Assembly (NCBI RefSeq): GCF_030373185.1
Contig: NZ_JAUCZH010000001.1
Location: forward strand, 372,001-436,000
Direction of reading: 5' to 3'
Length of the DNA stretch: 64,000 nucleotides
Source of the DNA: Tabrizicola sp.
GTDB lineage: Bacteria > Pseudomonadota > Alphaproteobacteria > Rhodobacterales > Rhodobacteraceae
The notes under the pieces were generated by a model, which saw only the letters and a list, made by a program, of their open reading frames with translations, made no database searches and had not been told where the DNA came from. How positions within the stretch are numbered: the stretch's first letter is position 1; the number at the start of each line of letters is the position of its first letter. The position numbers and the translations under genes are program-made. This document shows positions 1 through 8,220 of the stretch, piece after piece.

Positions 1-1107
1 CGCGGGCGGCGGGTGCTGGTCATCGACCACGCCAAGGCTCCGGGCGAGAAGATCCGCATTTCCGGCGGCGGGCGGTGCAACTTTACCAACCTCGGCATCG
101 CGCCGGACCGGTTCCTGTCCCAAAATCCGCGCTTTGCGCTTTCGGCGCTGAAACGGTTCACCCAATGGGACTTCATCGCGCTGATGGATGCGGCGGGGAT
201 CGGCTGGCATGAAAAGACGCTGGGTCAGCTGTTCTGCGACGGCTCGGCGCGGCAGGTGGTGGACATGCTGACCCGCGACATGGAGCGCGCCGGGGTGACG
301 TTGTGGCTGGGCTGCGCCTTGGGCGAGGTGCGGCGCGCCGGGGCGGGCTTTGTGGTCGACACCGCCCGGGGGCCACAAACGGCGGCATCGGTCGTGGTGG
401 CGACGGGGGGGAAATCCATCCCGAAGATGGGGGCGACGGGCTATGGTTACCGGGTGGCGGAAACCTTCGGGCTGCCGCTGGTAGAGACCCGGCCCGCCTT
501 GGTGCCACTGACCTTTGCCGCGCAGGAACTGGACTGGATGACCCCGCTGGCCGGGCTTGCGGTCGAGGCGCGGGTGGCCTGCGGGCGACAGGGATTCGAC
601 GAGGCGGTTCTGTTCACCCACCGCGGGCTTTCTGGGCCAGCGGTCCTCCAGATATCAAGCTACTGGCGCGAGGGGGAGGCGATCATGGTCGACCTCCTGC
701 CGGGCCGGGACGTGGGGGCCGATCTGCGGGCGGCAAAGGCGGCGCAGGGCAAGGCGGCCTTGCGGACCGTACTGGGGCGCTGGCTGCCTGAACGACTGGC
801 GCGGCATCTGGAAGAGGCGCAAGGGGTGGCGGTGCCGATGGCCGAACTGTCCGGCGCCGCGCTGGACCGGGTCGCGGCTGGGGTGCAGGACTGGCGGCTG
901 ATACCGGTAGGATCGGAAGGCTACCGCACCGCCGAGGTCACGCTTGGCGGGGTCGACACCGCCGCGCTGGACGGGCGGACGATGGCGGCCAAGGGCGTGC
1001 CGGGCCTCTATTTCATCGGCGAGGTGGTGGACGTGACCGGCTGGCTGGGCGGATACAACTTCCAGTGGGCCTGGTCTTCAGGCTGGGCGGCGGGGCAAGT
1101 GGTCTGA
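1..1107 (+). CDS. HI0933/YhiN-family FAD-dependent oxidoreductase (5' partial)
   Basis: The reading frame is open from the first base, so the N-terminal dinucleotide-binding glycine motif lies outside the window. Visible family marks are SGGGRCNFTN near the start, ATGGKSIPKMGATG in the middle, and the C-terminal FAD-contacting block FIGEVVDVTGWLGGYNFQWA. Proteins of this family (BaiN/YhiN, HI0933) are cytoplasmic flavoproteins of about 390 residues whose substrate is mostly unknown. About 368 codons are visible, so only a short N-terminal piece is missing. Assignment to family is firm; the physiological role is not. Confidence 0.9.
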   Translation, partial: RGRRVLVIDHAKAPGEKIRISGGGRCNFTNLGIAPDRFLSQNPRFALSALKRFTQWDFIALMDAAGIGWHEKTLGQLFCDGSARQVVDMLTRDMERAGVTLWLGCALGEVRRAGAGFVVDTARGPQTAASVVVATGGKSIPKMGATGYGYRVAETFGLPLVETRPALVPLTFAAQELDWMTPLAGLAVEARVACGRQGFDEAVLFTHRGLSGPAVLQISSYWREGEAIMVDLLPGRDVGADLRAAKAAQGKAALRTVLGRWLPERLARHLEEAQGVAVPMAELSGAALDRVAAGVQDWRLIPVGSEGYRTAEVTLGGVDTAALDGRTMAAKGVPGLYFIGEVVDVTGWLGGYNFQWAWSSGWAAGQVV

Positions 1108-1241
1108 CCCAGCTGCCGCGCTGGATTGTGCCTTCTGGAGCCTTTCGCCTGGCGTTGGCGCGGGCAAAGACCTTGACGGAAACCGGATCGTGATGGTCTG
1201 ATTTGCGCGTGGTGTCTTGCGTCGGTCAAAGGAGGATCAGA

Positions 1242-1703
1242 GTGCAGTCCTTCATCAGGGTTTCTGCGACTGTTGCCATGATCCTGCCTTCCGTCGCCGT
1301 GGCGGATACCATGTTGCATGTTCTGCCGGGCCAGACAGTGACGGAGCATCTGGGCTTGTGGAGACAGCCATGCACTGACTTCACCTTGACCCGGGAGGAA
1401 GGTGTCGAAAATTCCCTGAGCTGCAGCCTTGGCCCAAATCAGGCTGTGACAGCGACGATTTCCCCTGATGGCACGGCCCGGTGGGCGCGGTTCTGGGGCG
1501 CGGGCGGATTCGAGCGGCCGGGCTTTGTCGCCCGCGTCCGCGACGAGCTTGGGTTGGTGGGTGAAGCCCATGCCTGCCGCGATTTCGAAAACCCGGCGGA
1601 ATGCTGGATGGTCGGTACGATGCAGGTCATGATCCCGATGCCACAGCTTGCAGGCCAGTGGACGGTGATCCTGCAGGACACCACCATCTACCAGCAGGAC
1701 TGA
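1242..1703 (+). CDS. Small secreted protein of unknown function
   Basis: The product is about 153 residues. The chosen GTG start at 1242 has a GGAGG ribosome-binding site six bases upstream (1231-1235); an earlier in-frame start at 1203 lacks one. The N terminus is a plausible Sec signal peptide with an AVAD cleavage region around residue 25. Four cysteines remain in the mature part (PCTDF, LSCSL, HACRD, AECWM), which could form two disulfides in the periplasm. I do not recognise a family. It is tail-to-tail with kdsA, with only 10 bases between the stops. Confidence 0.6.
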   Translation: MQSFIRVSATVAMILPSVAVADTMLHVLPGQTVTEHLGLWRQPCTDFTLTREEGVENSLSCSLGPNQAVTATISPDGTARWARFWGAGGFERPGFVARVRDELGLVGEAHACRDFENPAECWMVGTMQVMIPMPQLAGQWTVILQDTTIYQQD

Positions 1704-1713
1704 CGACGAAGGC

Positions 1714-2547
1714 TCAAACCCGGATCGGGTCAGCCTTGGCCAGCCGGTCAAAGGCCATCAGGCTGGCCACCAGTGCGGGCATCTGGTCCAGCGGGATCAT
1801 GTTCGGCCCATCGCTTGGGGCGGTGTCGGGGGCTTCATGCGTTTCGATGAAGACACCAGCGATGCCAAGCGAAACCGCAGCCCGGGCCATGACCGGGGCA
1901 AATTCCCGCTGTCCGCCCGAAGAATTGCCCTGCCCGCCGGGCTGCTGCACGGAATGGGTCGCGTCCATGATGACCGGATAGCCGGTGCGCGCCATCGTTG
2001 GCAGCGCGCGCATGTCGGCCACCAGCGTGTTGTAGCCGAAGGACGTGCCGCGTTCGGTCAGCAGGATGCGGCTGTTTCCGGTCGAGGCGACTTTCTGCGC
2101 GACATTGGCCATGTCCCAGGGTGCAAGGAACTGGCCCTTCTTGATGTTGACCACCGCGCCGGTTTCGCCGGCCGCAATCAGAAGGTCTGTCTGACGGCAC
2201 AGAAACGCCGGGATCTGGATCACATCAACCACCCGCGCCACCTCGCGCGCCTGGGCGATATCATGGACATCGGTCAGGACCGGGACACCGGTGGCACGGA
2301 TCGCCTCCAGCACTTTCAGCCCAGCCTCGATCCCAAGGCCGCGCCGGCCTGAAAGCGAGGTACGGTTGGCCTTGTCATAGCTGGCCTTGAACACGAACTG
2401 CGCCCCGGCCGTCGCACAGGCCTCGGCCATCGCGCCGGCAATCATCTGGGCGTGATCCAGACTTTCCAGTTGGCACGGCCCGGCAATGACAAGAAGCGGC
2501 CGGTCATTTCCGACGGTCAGTCCGCCGATATTTACATCCGTCATCAT
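1714..2547 (-). CDS. kdsA: 3-deoxy-8-phosphooctulonate synthase
   Basis: KdsA condenses phosphoenolpyruvate with arabinose 5-phosphate to Kdo 8-phosphate in the cytoplasm, for lipid A core and for Kdo-linked capsules. The 277-residue length matches the family (about 280). Signature stretches are ANRTSLSGRRG, PVLTDVHD, LTERGTSFGYN and DATHSVQQPGG. Two adjacent ATG codons open the gene (2545-2547 and 2542-2544). It lies 16 bases downstream of the kpsE-like gene on the same strand, so a capsule-related transcription unit kpsT-kpsE-kdsA is likely. Confidence 0.95.
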   Translation of the reverse strand: MMTDVNIGGLTVGNDRPLLVIAGPCQLESLDHAQMIAGAMAEACATAGAQFVFKASYDKANRTSLSGRRGLGIEAGLKVLEAIRATGVPVLTDVHDIAQAREVARVVDVIQIPAFLCRQTDLLIAAGETGAVVNIKKGQFLAPWDMANVAQKVASTGNSRILLTERGTSFGYNTLVADMRALPTMARTGYPVIMDATHSVQQPGGQGNSSGGQREFAPVMARAAVSLGIAGVFIETHEAPDTAPSDGPNMIPLDQMPALVASLMAFDRLAKADPIRV

Positions 2548-2563
2548 GGGATAGGGTTCATCC

Positions 2564-4273
2564 TCAGGCAGAGACTTGTTCCCGCAGGATTGCGGCGGTC
2601 ATCGAAACCATGAGGTAGATCCCAAGCAGGATCAACATGGTGACCATGGTGTTTTCAAAGGCACGGGGATAGGCCGCCTCGTCCGGGGCGGTCGGATGGA
2701 CGGAAACCGATAAGTAGCGGACCTGACGATTGGCCTCCACCCGGGCGGTTTCCATGGATTGCAGCGACTGGGCCAGGATCAACTGGCGCGTTTGCAGATC
2801 GGCCTGCGCCACCAGAAGTTCACCCTGGACCTGGGCAAGGCTGGTCTCACCGGTGCCGCTTTCGGTCATCCTGGAGCGGAGGCTTCCGATTTCACTTTCA
2901 AGCGCGGCAATGCGCCGTTTCAGCGGGTCCATGCGGGCCACGTTCGGGGTTTCGTTCGCCTCCATCTGGGCCAAGGACAAACGGTCCTGGGTCAGCTGGG
3001 TTTCAAGGCTTGAAATCTGGGCGGTGATCAGCCCGACTTCGGTTTCCGACGACAGGATCTTGAACTTTTCCTGCAACTCGATCAGGCGGCGCTGCGAGGC
3101 GGCAAGATTGGTCTGCGCCTCGTCATACCCCTGTTGGGCATCGCGCATCTGGTCGGCGCGCAGGCGTTGGGTCAGCTGGTCAACCTGCTCTTCGGCATAG
3201 TTGATAAGCTGGTTGGCCCATGCAGCGGCGATCCGCGGGTCGGCTGCCATTACCTCCATCCGGACAAGCCCTTCGGAAGGATCATAGGCGATCTTCACGA
3301 AGCGTTTGTACATCGAATAGGCTTTTTCCATCGTGGCGGTCGGGTCAAGCCGTTGGAGGCTGTCGATTGCTCCGTCCCGGAAATGCGCGCGAAAGCCAAG
3401 GTCGGTTTCCAGGCGGCTCATCGCTTCCCGCGATTGCAGATAGCCTTGCACGGCAATGGAATCCTGCGAAGTCGCCAACGCCGTGCCGGAAAACAGCCCG
3501 CCAAGACTGCCCCCGGATGCGGCCGGGCCGGCTTGCTGGATCACGAATTCGGATTTGGTTGCATAAATCGGCGTGGCGATCCGGTAAAAATACCAGCCGG
3601 CAAGGAAGGTCGGCAACAGCACAAAGACCGCCAGCCGGGCAAAAAGCAGCACCAGCTTGCGGCGGCGGCGACGGGCGATATCCTGCTGCATGCGCAGGAT
3701 TTCGGCGGCCTGGCTGACCTCGGCCCGCTTTTCGGTCGAGGGCAGGCTGATCGGCCTTGGTCGTTGTGGCAGTTGGACCTGATCCCCCGGCAGACGAGCC
3801 AGCGCACGGCCCTGACCGGTACTGGCGGCGTCTGTATCCGGCGCAGGATCGGGCTGCGGGCCGGGTCTGGCGGCAGTCACCACCTCCAGAAGCGAGGCGC
3901 GCGCGAACGGATTGATTCCGGCGCGGCGCAGTTTCAGCACGGCATCAAGATCCGATCCGGCGCCAAGGTCGTGTTTCTGCGCCAAAAGCCGCGCCCGACG
4001 CAGCTGGCGGCTGGTGAGCCCCTCAGCCGCGATGGCGGCAAGGGCGGCATCGTCCGGCTCTTCGCCACCCGGTCGCTGCGAACGGGGCGCGCCCGGGGCC
4101 GGCATTGCGGCGGCCCCCGGATCGGCAGCAGGTGCGCCAGGGCGGAAATCCTGATTGCCGAAACCGTCGTCATGGTTGTCAAACAGCAGATCGTCCGCCC
4201 CGGCCGCTGGCGGTTGGGCAGGGCGTTCAACCTTGCGGACAAAGAACCGGGCGGCTTTAGGTCTGGTAGTCAT
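2564..4273 (-). CDS. kpsE: Capsule polysaccharide export inner-membrane protein, KpsE/BexC-like
   Basis: The product has 569 residues in the PCP/Wzz-like arrangement: TM helix about 207-228, a long periplasmic coiled-coil part rich in Q/E/L (about 350-500), and a second TM near the C terminus (about 545-563). It would link the KpsMT exporter to the outer-membrane channel. The start at 4273 overlaps the kpsT stop by 17 bases and removes 66 unlikely Ser/Arg-rich residues of the longer frame. A 200-residue Pro/Ala-rich cytoplasmic N terminus precedes TM1; E. coli KpsE (about 380 aa) has no such extension. Confidence 0.85.
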   Translation of the reverse strand: MTTRPKAARFFVRKVERPAQPPAAGADDLLFDNHDDGFGNQDFRPGAPAADPGAAAMPAPGAPRSQRPGGEEPDDAALAAIAAEGLTSRQLRRARLLAQKHDLGAGSDLDAVLKLRRAGINPFARASLLEVVTAARPGPQPDPAPDTDAASTGQGRALARLPGDQVQLPQRPRPISLPSTEKRAEVSQAAEILRMQQDIARRRRRKLVLLFARLAVFVLLPTFLAGWYFYRIATPIYATKSEFVIQQAGPAASGGSLGGLFSGTALATSQDSIAVQGYLQSREAMSRLETDLGFRAHFRDGAIDSLQRLDPTATMEKAYSMYKRFVKIAYDPSEGLVRMEVMAADPRIAAAWANQLINYAEEQVDQLTQRLRADQMRDAQQGYDEAQTNLAASQRRLIELQEKFKILSSETEVGLITAQISSLETQLTQDRLSLAQMEANETPNVARMDPLKRRIAALESEIGSLRSRMTESGTGETSLAQVQGELLVAQADLQTRQLILAQSLQSMETARVEANRQVRYLSVSVHPTAPDEAAYPRAFENTMVTMLILLGIYLMVSMTAAILREQVSA

Positions 4274-4910
4274 AGAGGCGTTTCGCTTCTTCGAGGGTCT
4301 CGAACTGGTACAGCTTGCCATTTCTGAGAACAGCGGCGGAATTGCAGAATTTCTGAAGGGTCTGGGCGGAATGCGACACGATGATGACCGTCGCATTCTG
4401 CAACCGTTCGCGCAGGATGCCGCCCGCCTTGCGGTTGAACTCGACATCCGCGGCGGCGGGCATCCCCTCATCTATCAAGTAGATGTCGAATTCGATCGAC
4501 AGCAGAAGCGCAAAGGAAAAACGCGCACGCATGCCCGAGGAATAGGTGGCCAGCGGCATTTCGAAATACTCGCCAAGCCCGCAGACCCAACGACAGAAGC
4601 TTTCGACGTAATCCGGGTCCAGCCCGTAGAGGCGCGCGATGTAGCGGCAGTTTTCATGCGCCGAGATCTTGGCATTGACCCCCCCCATGAAGCCAAGCGG
4701 AAAGGACACGCGCGACGTCTTGCGGATGATACCTTCGTCAGGTTTTTCGAGGCCGGCCATCATGTTGATCAGCGTGGTCTTGCCCGCGCCGTTTTCGGCC
4801 AGGATGCCAAGGGAATTGCCAAGGTCAACCCGGAAGGAGGCCCGGTCAAGAATGACCTTGCGCTGCTTTCCCGTCCAGAACGATTTGGAAACCCCCTGAA
4901 ACTCGATCAT
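4257..4910 (-). CDS. kpsT: Capsule polysaccharide ABC transporter ATP-binding protein
   Basis: This is a 217-residue single-domain ABC ATPase of the KpsT/Wzt (ABC-2) class, which powers export of lipid-linked capsular polysaccharide. Visible motifs are Walker A AENGAGKTT, signature YSSGMRARFSFAL, Walker B IYLIDEG, and switch histidine IIVSHS. Length matches E. coli KpsT (about 220). It starts the unit kpsT-kpsE-kdsA. The usual permease partner kpsM is not beside it: upstream lies 135 bp of non-coding sequence and then the nhaA-like gene. Confidence 0.9.
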   Translation of the reverse strand: MIEFQGVSKSFWTGKQRKVILDRASFRVDLGNSLGILAENGAGKTTLINMMAGLEKPDEGIIRKTSRVSFPLGFMGGVNAKISAHENCRYIARLYGLDPDYVESFCRWVCGLGEYFEMPLATYSSGMRARFSFALLLSIEFDIYLIDEGMPAAADVEFNRKAGGILRERLQNATVIIVSHSAQTLQKFCNSAAVLRNGKLYQFETLEEAKRLYDYQT

Positions 4911-5045
4911 CTGCGCCTCTGCGTCCGCGACATGCGGGACGGTGTGTCATCGCGGTCTACGGGCATACCGTTAACATCTGGTTTGTGGCCATTAAAGGGC
5001 TGTGACCCGGCAAGGGCGAGATCTGGCGCGGGCTGTTGCAGCGGG

Positions 5046-6317
5046 TCAACGGGACATGGCGTCGGGTGCCGGACCATTTGGCCCGTCCGGGCGGTGTGGG
5101 CGGCGGCGGACGAGCAGAACCATCGCGGCCCCGGCAAGCAGGCTGATGGCAAGGCCAAGCCGCGCGGCTTCCTGCATTGCTCCGCCCGGCAGCGCAGTGT
5201 CCAGAGCCAGGACCGGGACGGTAAACCCCATGGCCATGATCCCCGAAATGGCCAGAATGTCGCGCAACGAAATGCCTGCGGGCAGGCGCAAGCCAAGGAA
5301 GGCCGAAAGGCCAAGCCCGATGACCAGCATTCCCAGCGGCCGGCCCAGCCAGAGGCCTGCCAGTGTTGTCACCGTGGTCGGGGCAAAGGCCGAAAGCTCC
5401 ACCCCGCCGCGGGTAAGGCCAAACAGAAACAGCACCAGGACAAGCGGGCGGACCAGAAGCTGTGCCAGCCGGTTCAAGGGATCATGCAGCAACGCCTCAA
5501 CTTCTGCGAAGAGGCCGTAGCTGCGGTCGGCATGGGCTATGGCAGGAAGAACCGGCAGCAGTCCAAGTGCCGGTGGCAGGCCAGAGGCCGCCACGCCCCC
5601 CCACGACAGGAGGCCGGCAAGGACATAGGGCAGCAGGCCAAGCCGGGCGCGGCGCGCCCTCTCGGTAGCATGGGGTGGCGGAGGGCGGCCATAGCCGGCC
5701 CAGACCAGCAAGGATGCGGCAAGGGGCAGAAGCAGCCAGTAAAGGCGCAATTCGGCAAGCGGCCGGGTCAGGCCAAGAACCAGAAGTGCAAGGATATCAG
5801 TGGCGATGGTCAGAAGCAGCAAGAGATGCAGCGCCGGGTGACCCGGTCCGAAGACCCGCCGCCCGACCAGAAAGCACAGCACCACATCGGTACCAAGCGG
5901 CACCTGCCAGCCGGTCGCAAAGCCCGCCTCCTCAGCGGTCTCGATCAGCGATCCGGCAAGGGTCCAGATGGTCGCCACCCCAATCATGCCGCCAAGCGTC
6001 AGCCCCAGAGGCAGGATCGCCTGCCGTCCCTTCAGCGCCCCGCGATCAAGGACCAGCGCCTCCCAGAGTTCCTTTCCGACAAAGAACAGGAAAAACGCCA
6101 TCAGCCCATCCGAAACGACGGAAAGCGGTGTGAGGCTAAGCGGCAAGGGGCTTATCCAGCCGGGCAGGTTCCAGCCTGACATGTCAAGGTCGAGGATCCG
6201 GAACTCGATGCTGTCGTAATATGTGGCCGGCGAAAGGTTGACCCAGATGGTCGCAAGCAATGCACCGCCCAGAAGGGCGCGGGCGAAACTGCTGACGAAG
6301 GGTGCGACGCGGTACAT
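5046..6317 (-). CDS. nhaA: NhaA-family Na+/H+ antiporter with altered ion-site residues
   Basis: The 423-residue product has about 12 hydrophobic helices and NhaA landmarks: SDGLMAFFLFFVGKEL (residues 69-84), PLGTDVVLCF (D144, matching E. coli D133), IATDILAL (T173-D174) and LGRPLGM. Start ATG 6317 was chosen because upstream residues are Pro/Arg-rich and unlike the family. Compared from memory with E. coli NhaA, the D163-D164 pair is T-D here, and K300 in the GKPLG motif is Arg. Family membership is firm, but transport stoichiometry may differ from E. coli. Divergent from the glycosylase gene. Confidence 0.85.
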   Translation of the reverse strand: MYRVAPFVSSFARALLGGALLATIWVNLSPATYYDSIEFRILDLDMSGWNLPGWISPLPLSLTPLSVVSDGLMAFFLFFVGKELWEALVLDRGALKGRQAILPLGLTLGGMIGVATIWTLAGSLIETAEEAGFATGWQVPLGTDVVLCFLVGRRVFGPGHPALHLLLLLTIATDILALLVLGLTRPLAELRLYWLLLPLAASLLVWAGYGRPPPPHATERARRARLGLLPYVLAGLLSWGGVAASGLPPALGLLPVLPAIAHADRSYGLFAEVEALLHDPLNRLAQLLVRPLVLVLFLFGLTRGGVELSAFAPTTVTTLAGLWLGRPLGMLVIGLGLSAFLGLRLPAGISLRDILAISGIMAMGFTVPVLALDTALPGGAMQEAARLGLAISLLAGAAMVLLVRRRPHRPDGPNGPAPDAMSR

Positions 6318-6474
6318 CTGACGGGCCTGATCTTTGCCCCGGGCGCAGGGCGGTCCGTCCCATTTGACCGGGTTTTGGTTGTGCTGCAATGGGGTGTCCC
6401 GGAGTTGCCCCCGATGTTCCATGCGCGCTTTGGACCTTTCGGAGGTGGCAGGGGGGCAGAAAAGCGGGCGGATC

Positions 6475-6485
6475 GGGGGGGGGGG
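6475..6485. repeat. Homopolymer of eleven G in the divergent intergenic region
   Basis: Eleven consecutive G residues lie between the divergent nhaA-like gene (start 6317) and the glycosylase-family gene (start 6575), about 90 bp upstream of the latter start. Long G tracts can vary in length by slippage. No coding role is visible. Confidence 0.8.
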
Positions 6486-6574
6486 CGGAGCAGCGCGGAT
6501 CCAATCAGGCCGCGGGCTTGCCCCCGGGTCAGGGTCTTCTTGCACGCGGCCTGTCCCGGCGGCAGGATAAGGGG

Positions 6575-7177
6575 ATGGGACTGGTCGCGGAAATCCGGAA
6601 GTGTCGGCTTTGTGCCGCGCGGTTCGCGGCAACCGCGACAGCGCATGCGCCGCGCCCGGTGGTCTGGTTCCGCGACGGGCAGGGTGTCCGGCTTTTGATC
6701 GCGGGGCAGGCACCGGGGGCAAGGGTGCATGCCAGCGGGCTGCCTTTCACCGACCGGTCCGGAGATCGGTTGCGGGACTGGATCGGGCTTGAAGCCGAGT
6801 CGTTTTATGACAAGGACCGGGTGGCGATCGTGCCGATGGCCTTCTGCTTTCCGGGCTATGATACAAAAGGCGCGGACCTGCCTCCGCCGCAGATCTGTGC
6901 CGCGACATGGCGGGGACGGGTGATGGAAGGCCTCGGCACGGTGCCTTTGACCCTTCTGGTCGGAGGGGCCGCGATCCGCTGGCATCTGGGGCTGCGATCC
7001 GGGGCAGGCACTGTCAGCGCCGCCGTGGCGGATTGGCGCGGGGCGATGGCGCGCGGGGTGATCCCCTTGCCGCACCCGTCGTGGCGGAATACGGGATGGC
7101 TGCGGCGGAATCCGTGGTTCGAGGCAGAACTTCTGCCGGACGTGCGGGCGCGGGTGCGGGAGGTGATGGATGTCTGA
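6575..7177 (+). CDS. Uracil-DNA glycosylase superfamily protein (family 4/5-like)
   Basis: The product is about 200 residues. The active-site-1 like motif GQAPGARV (residues 44-51) and the C-terminal PHPSWRNT motif place it in the uracil-DNA glycosylase superfamily, which removes uracil from DNA in base-excision repair. Four cysteines (C10, C13, C91, C108) have the C-x2-C / C-x16-C spacing resembling the Fe-S ligands of family 4/5 enzymes. Start ATG 6575 has AGGATAAGGGG immediately upstream; the longer frame has no site. It overlaps the SseB-family gene by 8 bases. Substrate specificity is not proven. Confidence 0.8.
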   Translation: MGLVAEIRKCRLCAARFAATATAHAPRPVVWFRDGQGVRLLIAGQAPGARVHASGLPFTDRSGDRLRDWIGLEAESFYDKDRVAIVPMAFCFPGYDTKGADLPPPQICAATWRGRVMEGLGTVPLTLLVGGAAIRWHLGLRSGAGTVSAAVADWRGAMARGVIPLPHPSWRNTGWLRRNPWFEAELLPDVRARVREVMDV

Positions 7178-7955
7178 TGTGGTGACCTTGCTGGATGCGG
7201 CGCATGCAGCGGTTTCGGCCGACCCCGAGAACGAGGCTTTGCGCCTGCGATTCTATGAACGGCTGGCAGATGGCGAGATGATCCTTTTGCTGGAGCGCGA
7301 AGCGGTAGGCGAGGCCGTGGAGCCGCGGGTCTTTGACATCGAAGGCGGGCCGGTGGTGCTGGTCTTTGACCGGGAGGAACGGCTGGCGGCTTTCACCGGC
7401 GGCATCGCGCCCTATGCGGCGCTGCCGGGGCGGGTGATTGCCGGGATGTTGAAGGGGCAGGGCATCGGCTTGGGCGTGAACCTTGGGGTGGCACCTTCGT
7501 CGATGCTGCTGCCGGCCGAGGCGATGGACTGGCTGGCCATGGCGCTTGAGGGCGGACCGGAGACCGCCGAGGCGGTGCCGGAGCGGTTCGTCGCACCCAG
7601 CGTGCCGGAGGTGCTGGTCGCGGGCCTTGATGCCAAGCTGGCCAAGGCCGCGGGCCTTGCGGTAGCGGCGGTGCTGGCCGGTGTGGTCTATCGGGGCGGA
7701 AGGCGGGGGCACATGCTGGCCGTCGTCGATGCCGTGCCGGGGGCCGAGGCGGCGCTGGCCGCGGCCGTGCGCGAGGCCCTGGTGTTTTCCGGGTTGGAGG
7801 CGGGAGAGCTGGATGTTGTTTTCCTGCGGTCAGCCGATCCGGTCGCCGAGGCGATAGGTCGGGTCGGGCTGCGCTTTGATCTGCCGGTGCCGGAACGTCC
7901 CGCCGCCCCAGGCGCCCCCGGGACAGACCCCGCCCGCCCGCCGAAGCTGCGGTAG
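7170..7955 (+). CDS. SseB family protein
   Basis: The 261-residue product resembles the SseB N-terminal domain (FYERLADGEMILLLE, PVVLVFDREERLAAF, GVNLGVAPSSMLL), named after the E. coli serine-sensitivity enhancer; the biochemical role is unknown. No signal peptide or membrane helix is seen, so it is probably cytoplasmic. It overlaps the upstream glycosylase-family gene by 8 bases, implying translational coupling. The C terminus is Pro/Ala-rich. The repeat/hairpin at 7965 follows its stop and may end the unit. Confidence 0.8.
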   Translation: MSDVVTLLDAAHAAVSADPENEALRLRFYERLADGEMILLLEREAVGEAVEPRVFDIEGGPVVLVFDREERLAAFTGGIAPYAALPGRVIAGMLKGQGIGLGVNLGVAPSSMLLPAEAMDWLAMALEGGPETAEAVPERFVAPSVPEVLVAGLDAKLAKAAGLAVAAVLAGVVYRGGRRGHMLAVVDAVPGAEAALAAAVREALVFSGLEAGELDVVFLRSADPVAEAIGRVGLRFDLPVPERPAAPGAPGTDPARPPKLR

Positions 7956-7964
7956 GAAACCGGA

Positions 7965-8065
7965 GCGGCGTGCCGCCGCAGGTCTTTTGTCTCGCCTCTG
8001 GCGCGTTCAGCACCAACCGGCTCGGGCGGGCCTCCCGCGGGAGTGTTTCCGAAAAGAGCAGGGCG
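7965..8065 (+). repeat. Dispersed intergenic repeat, copy 1 (hairpin plus GC-rich module)
   Basis: Right after the SseB-family stop, a GC-rich hairpin (GCGGCGTGCCGCCGC) is followed by AGGTCTTTT, a plausible terminator. The 23 bases 7965-7987 recur exactly, inverted, at 35467-35489. The following module (TCGCCTCTGGCGC, CCAACCGGCTC, then CGAAAAG) recurs in the same orientation at about 35284-35370. It is non-coding in all frames I examined. Confidence 0.7.
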
Positions 8066-8072
8066 CGGGTGT

Positions 8073-8220
8073 GGGGTAAATTGATACCTCTTATTTAAGC
8101 TATTGAATTAGATAGATTTAATGTTGGATTCCGGTATTGACGGCGGGGTAGGCTTCGGCGATAAGCGCCCATCCGAATTTGGGGGGCTGTTGCCCTCTGC
8201 CAGCTTTACGGGAACTGCCA
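8073..8220 (+). promoter_or_regulatory. Probable promoter and leader of rplM-rpsI
   Basis: A markedly AT-rich stretch (about 8077-8122) sits in otherwise GC-rich DNA directly upstream of the ribosomal protein genes. A TTGATA hexamer at 8081-8086 could be a -35 element; the matching -10 (about 8104-8109) is weak. About 110 bp of leader then precede the rplM ATG. No known ribosomal-protein leader structure was recognised. Confidence 0.35.

Noticed and set aside
4155-6179. 674-codon plus-strand frame across kpsE, kpsT and nhaA
   Set aside because: It spans three genes on the opposite strand with clear families, and the product is Lys/Gln-rich and featureless.
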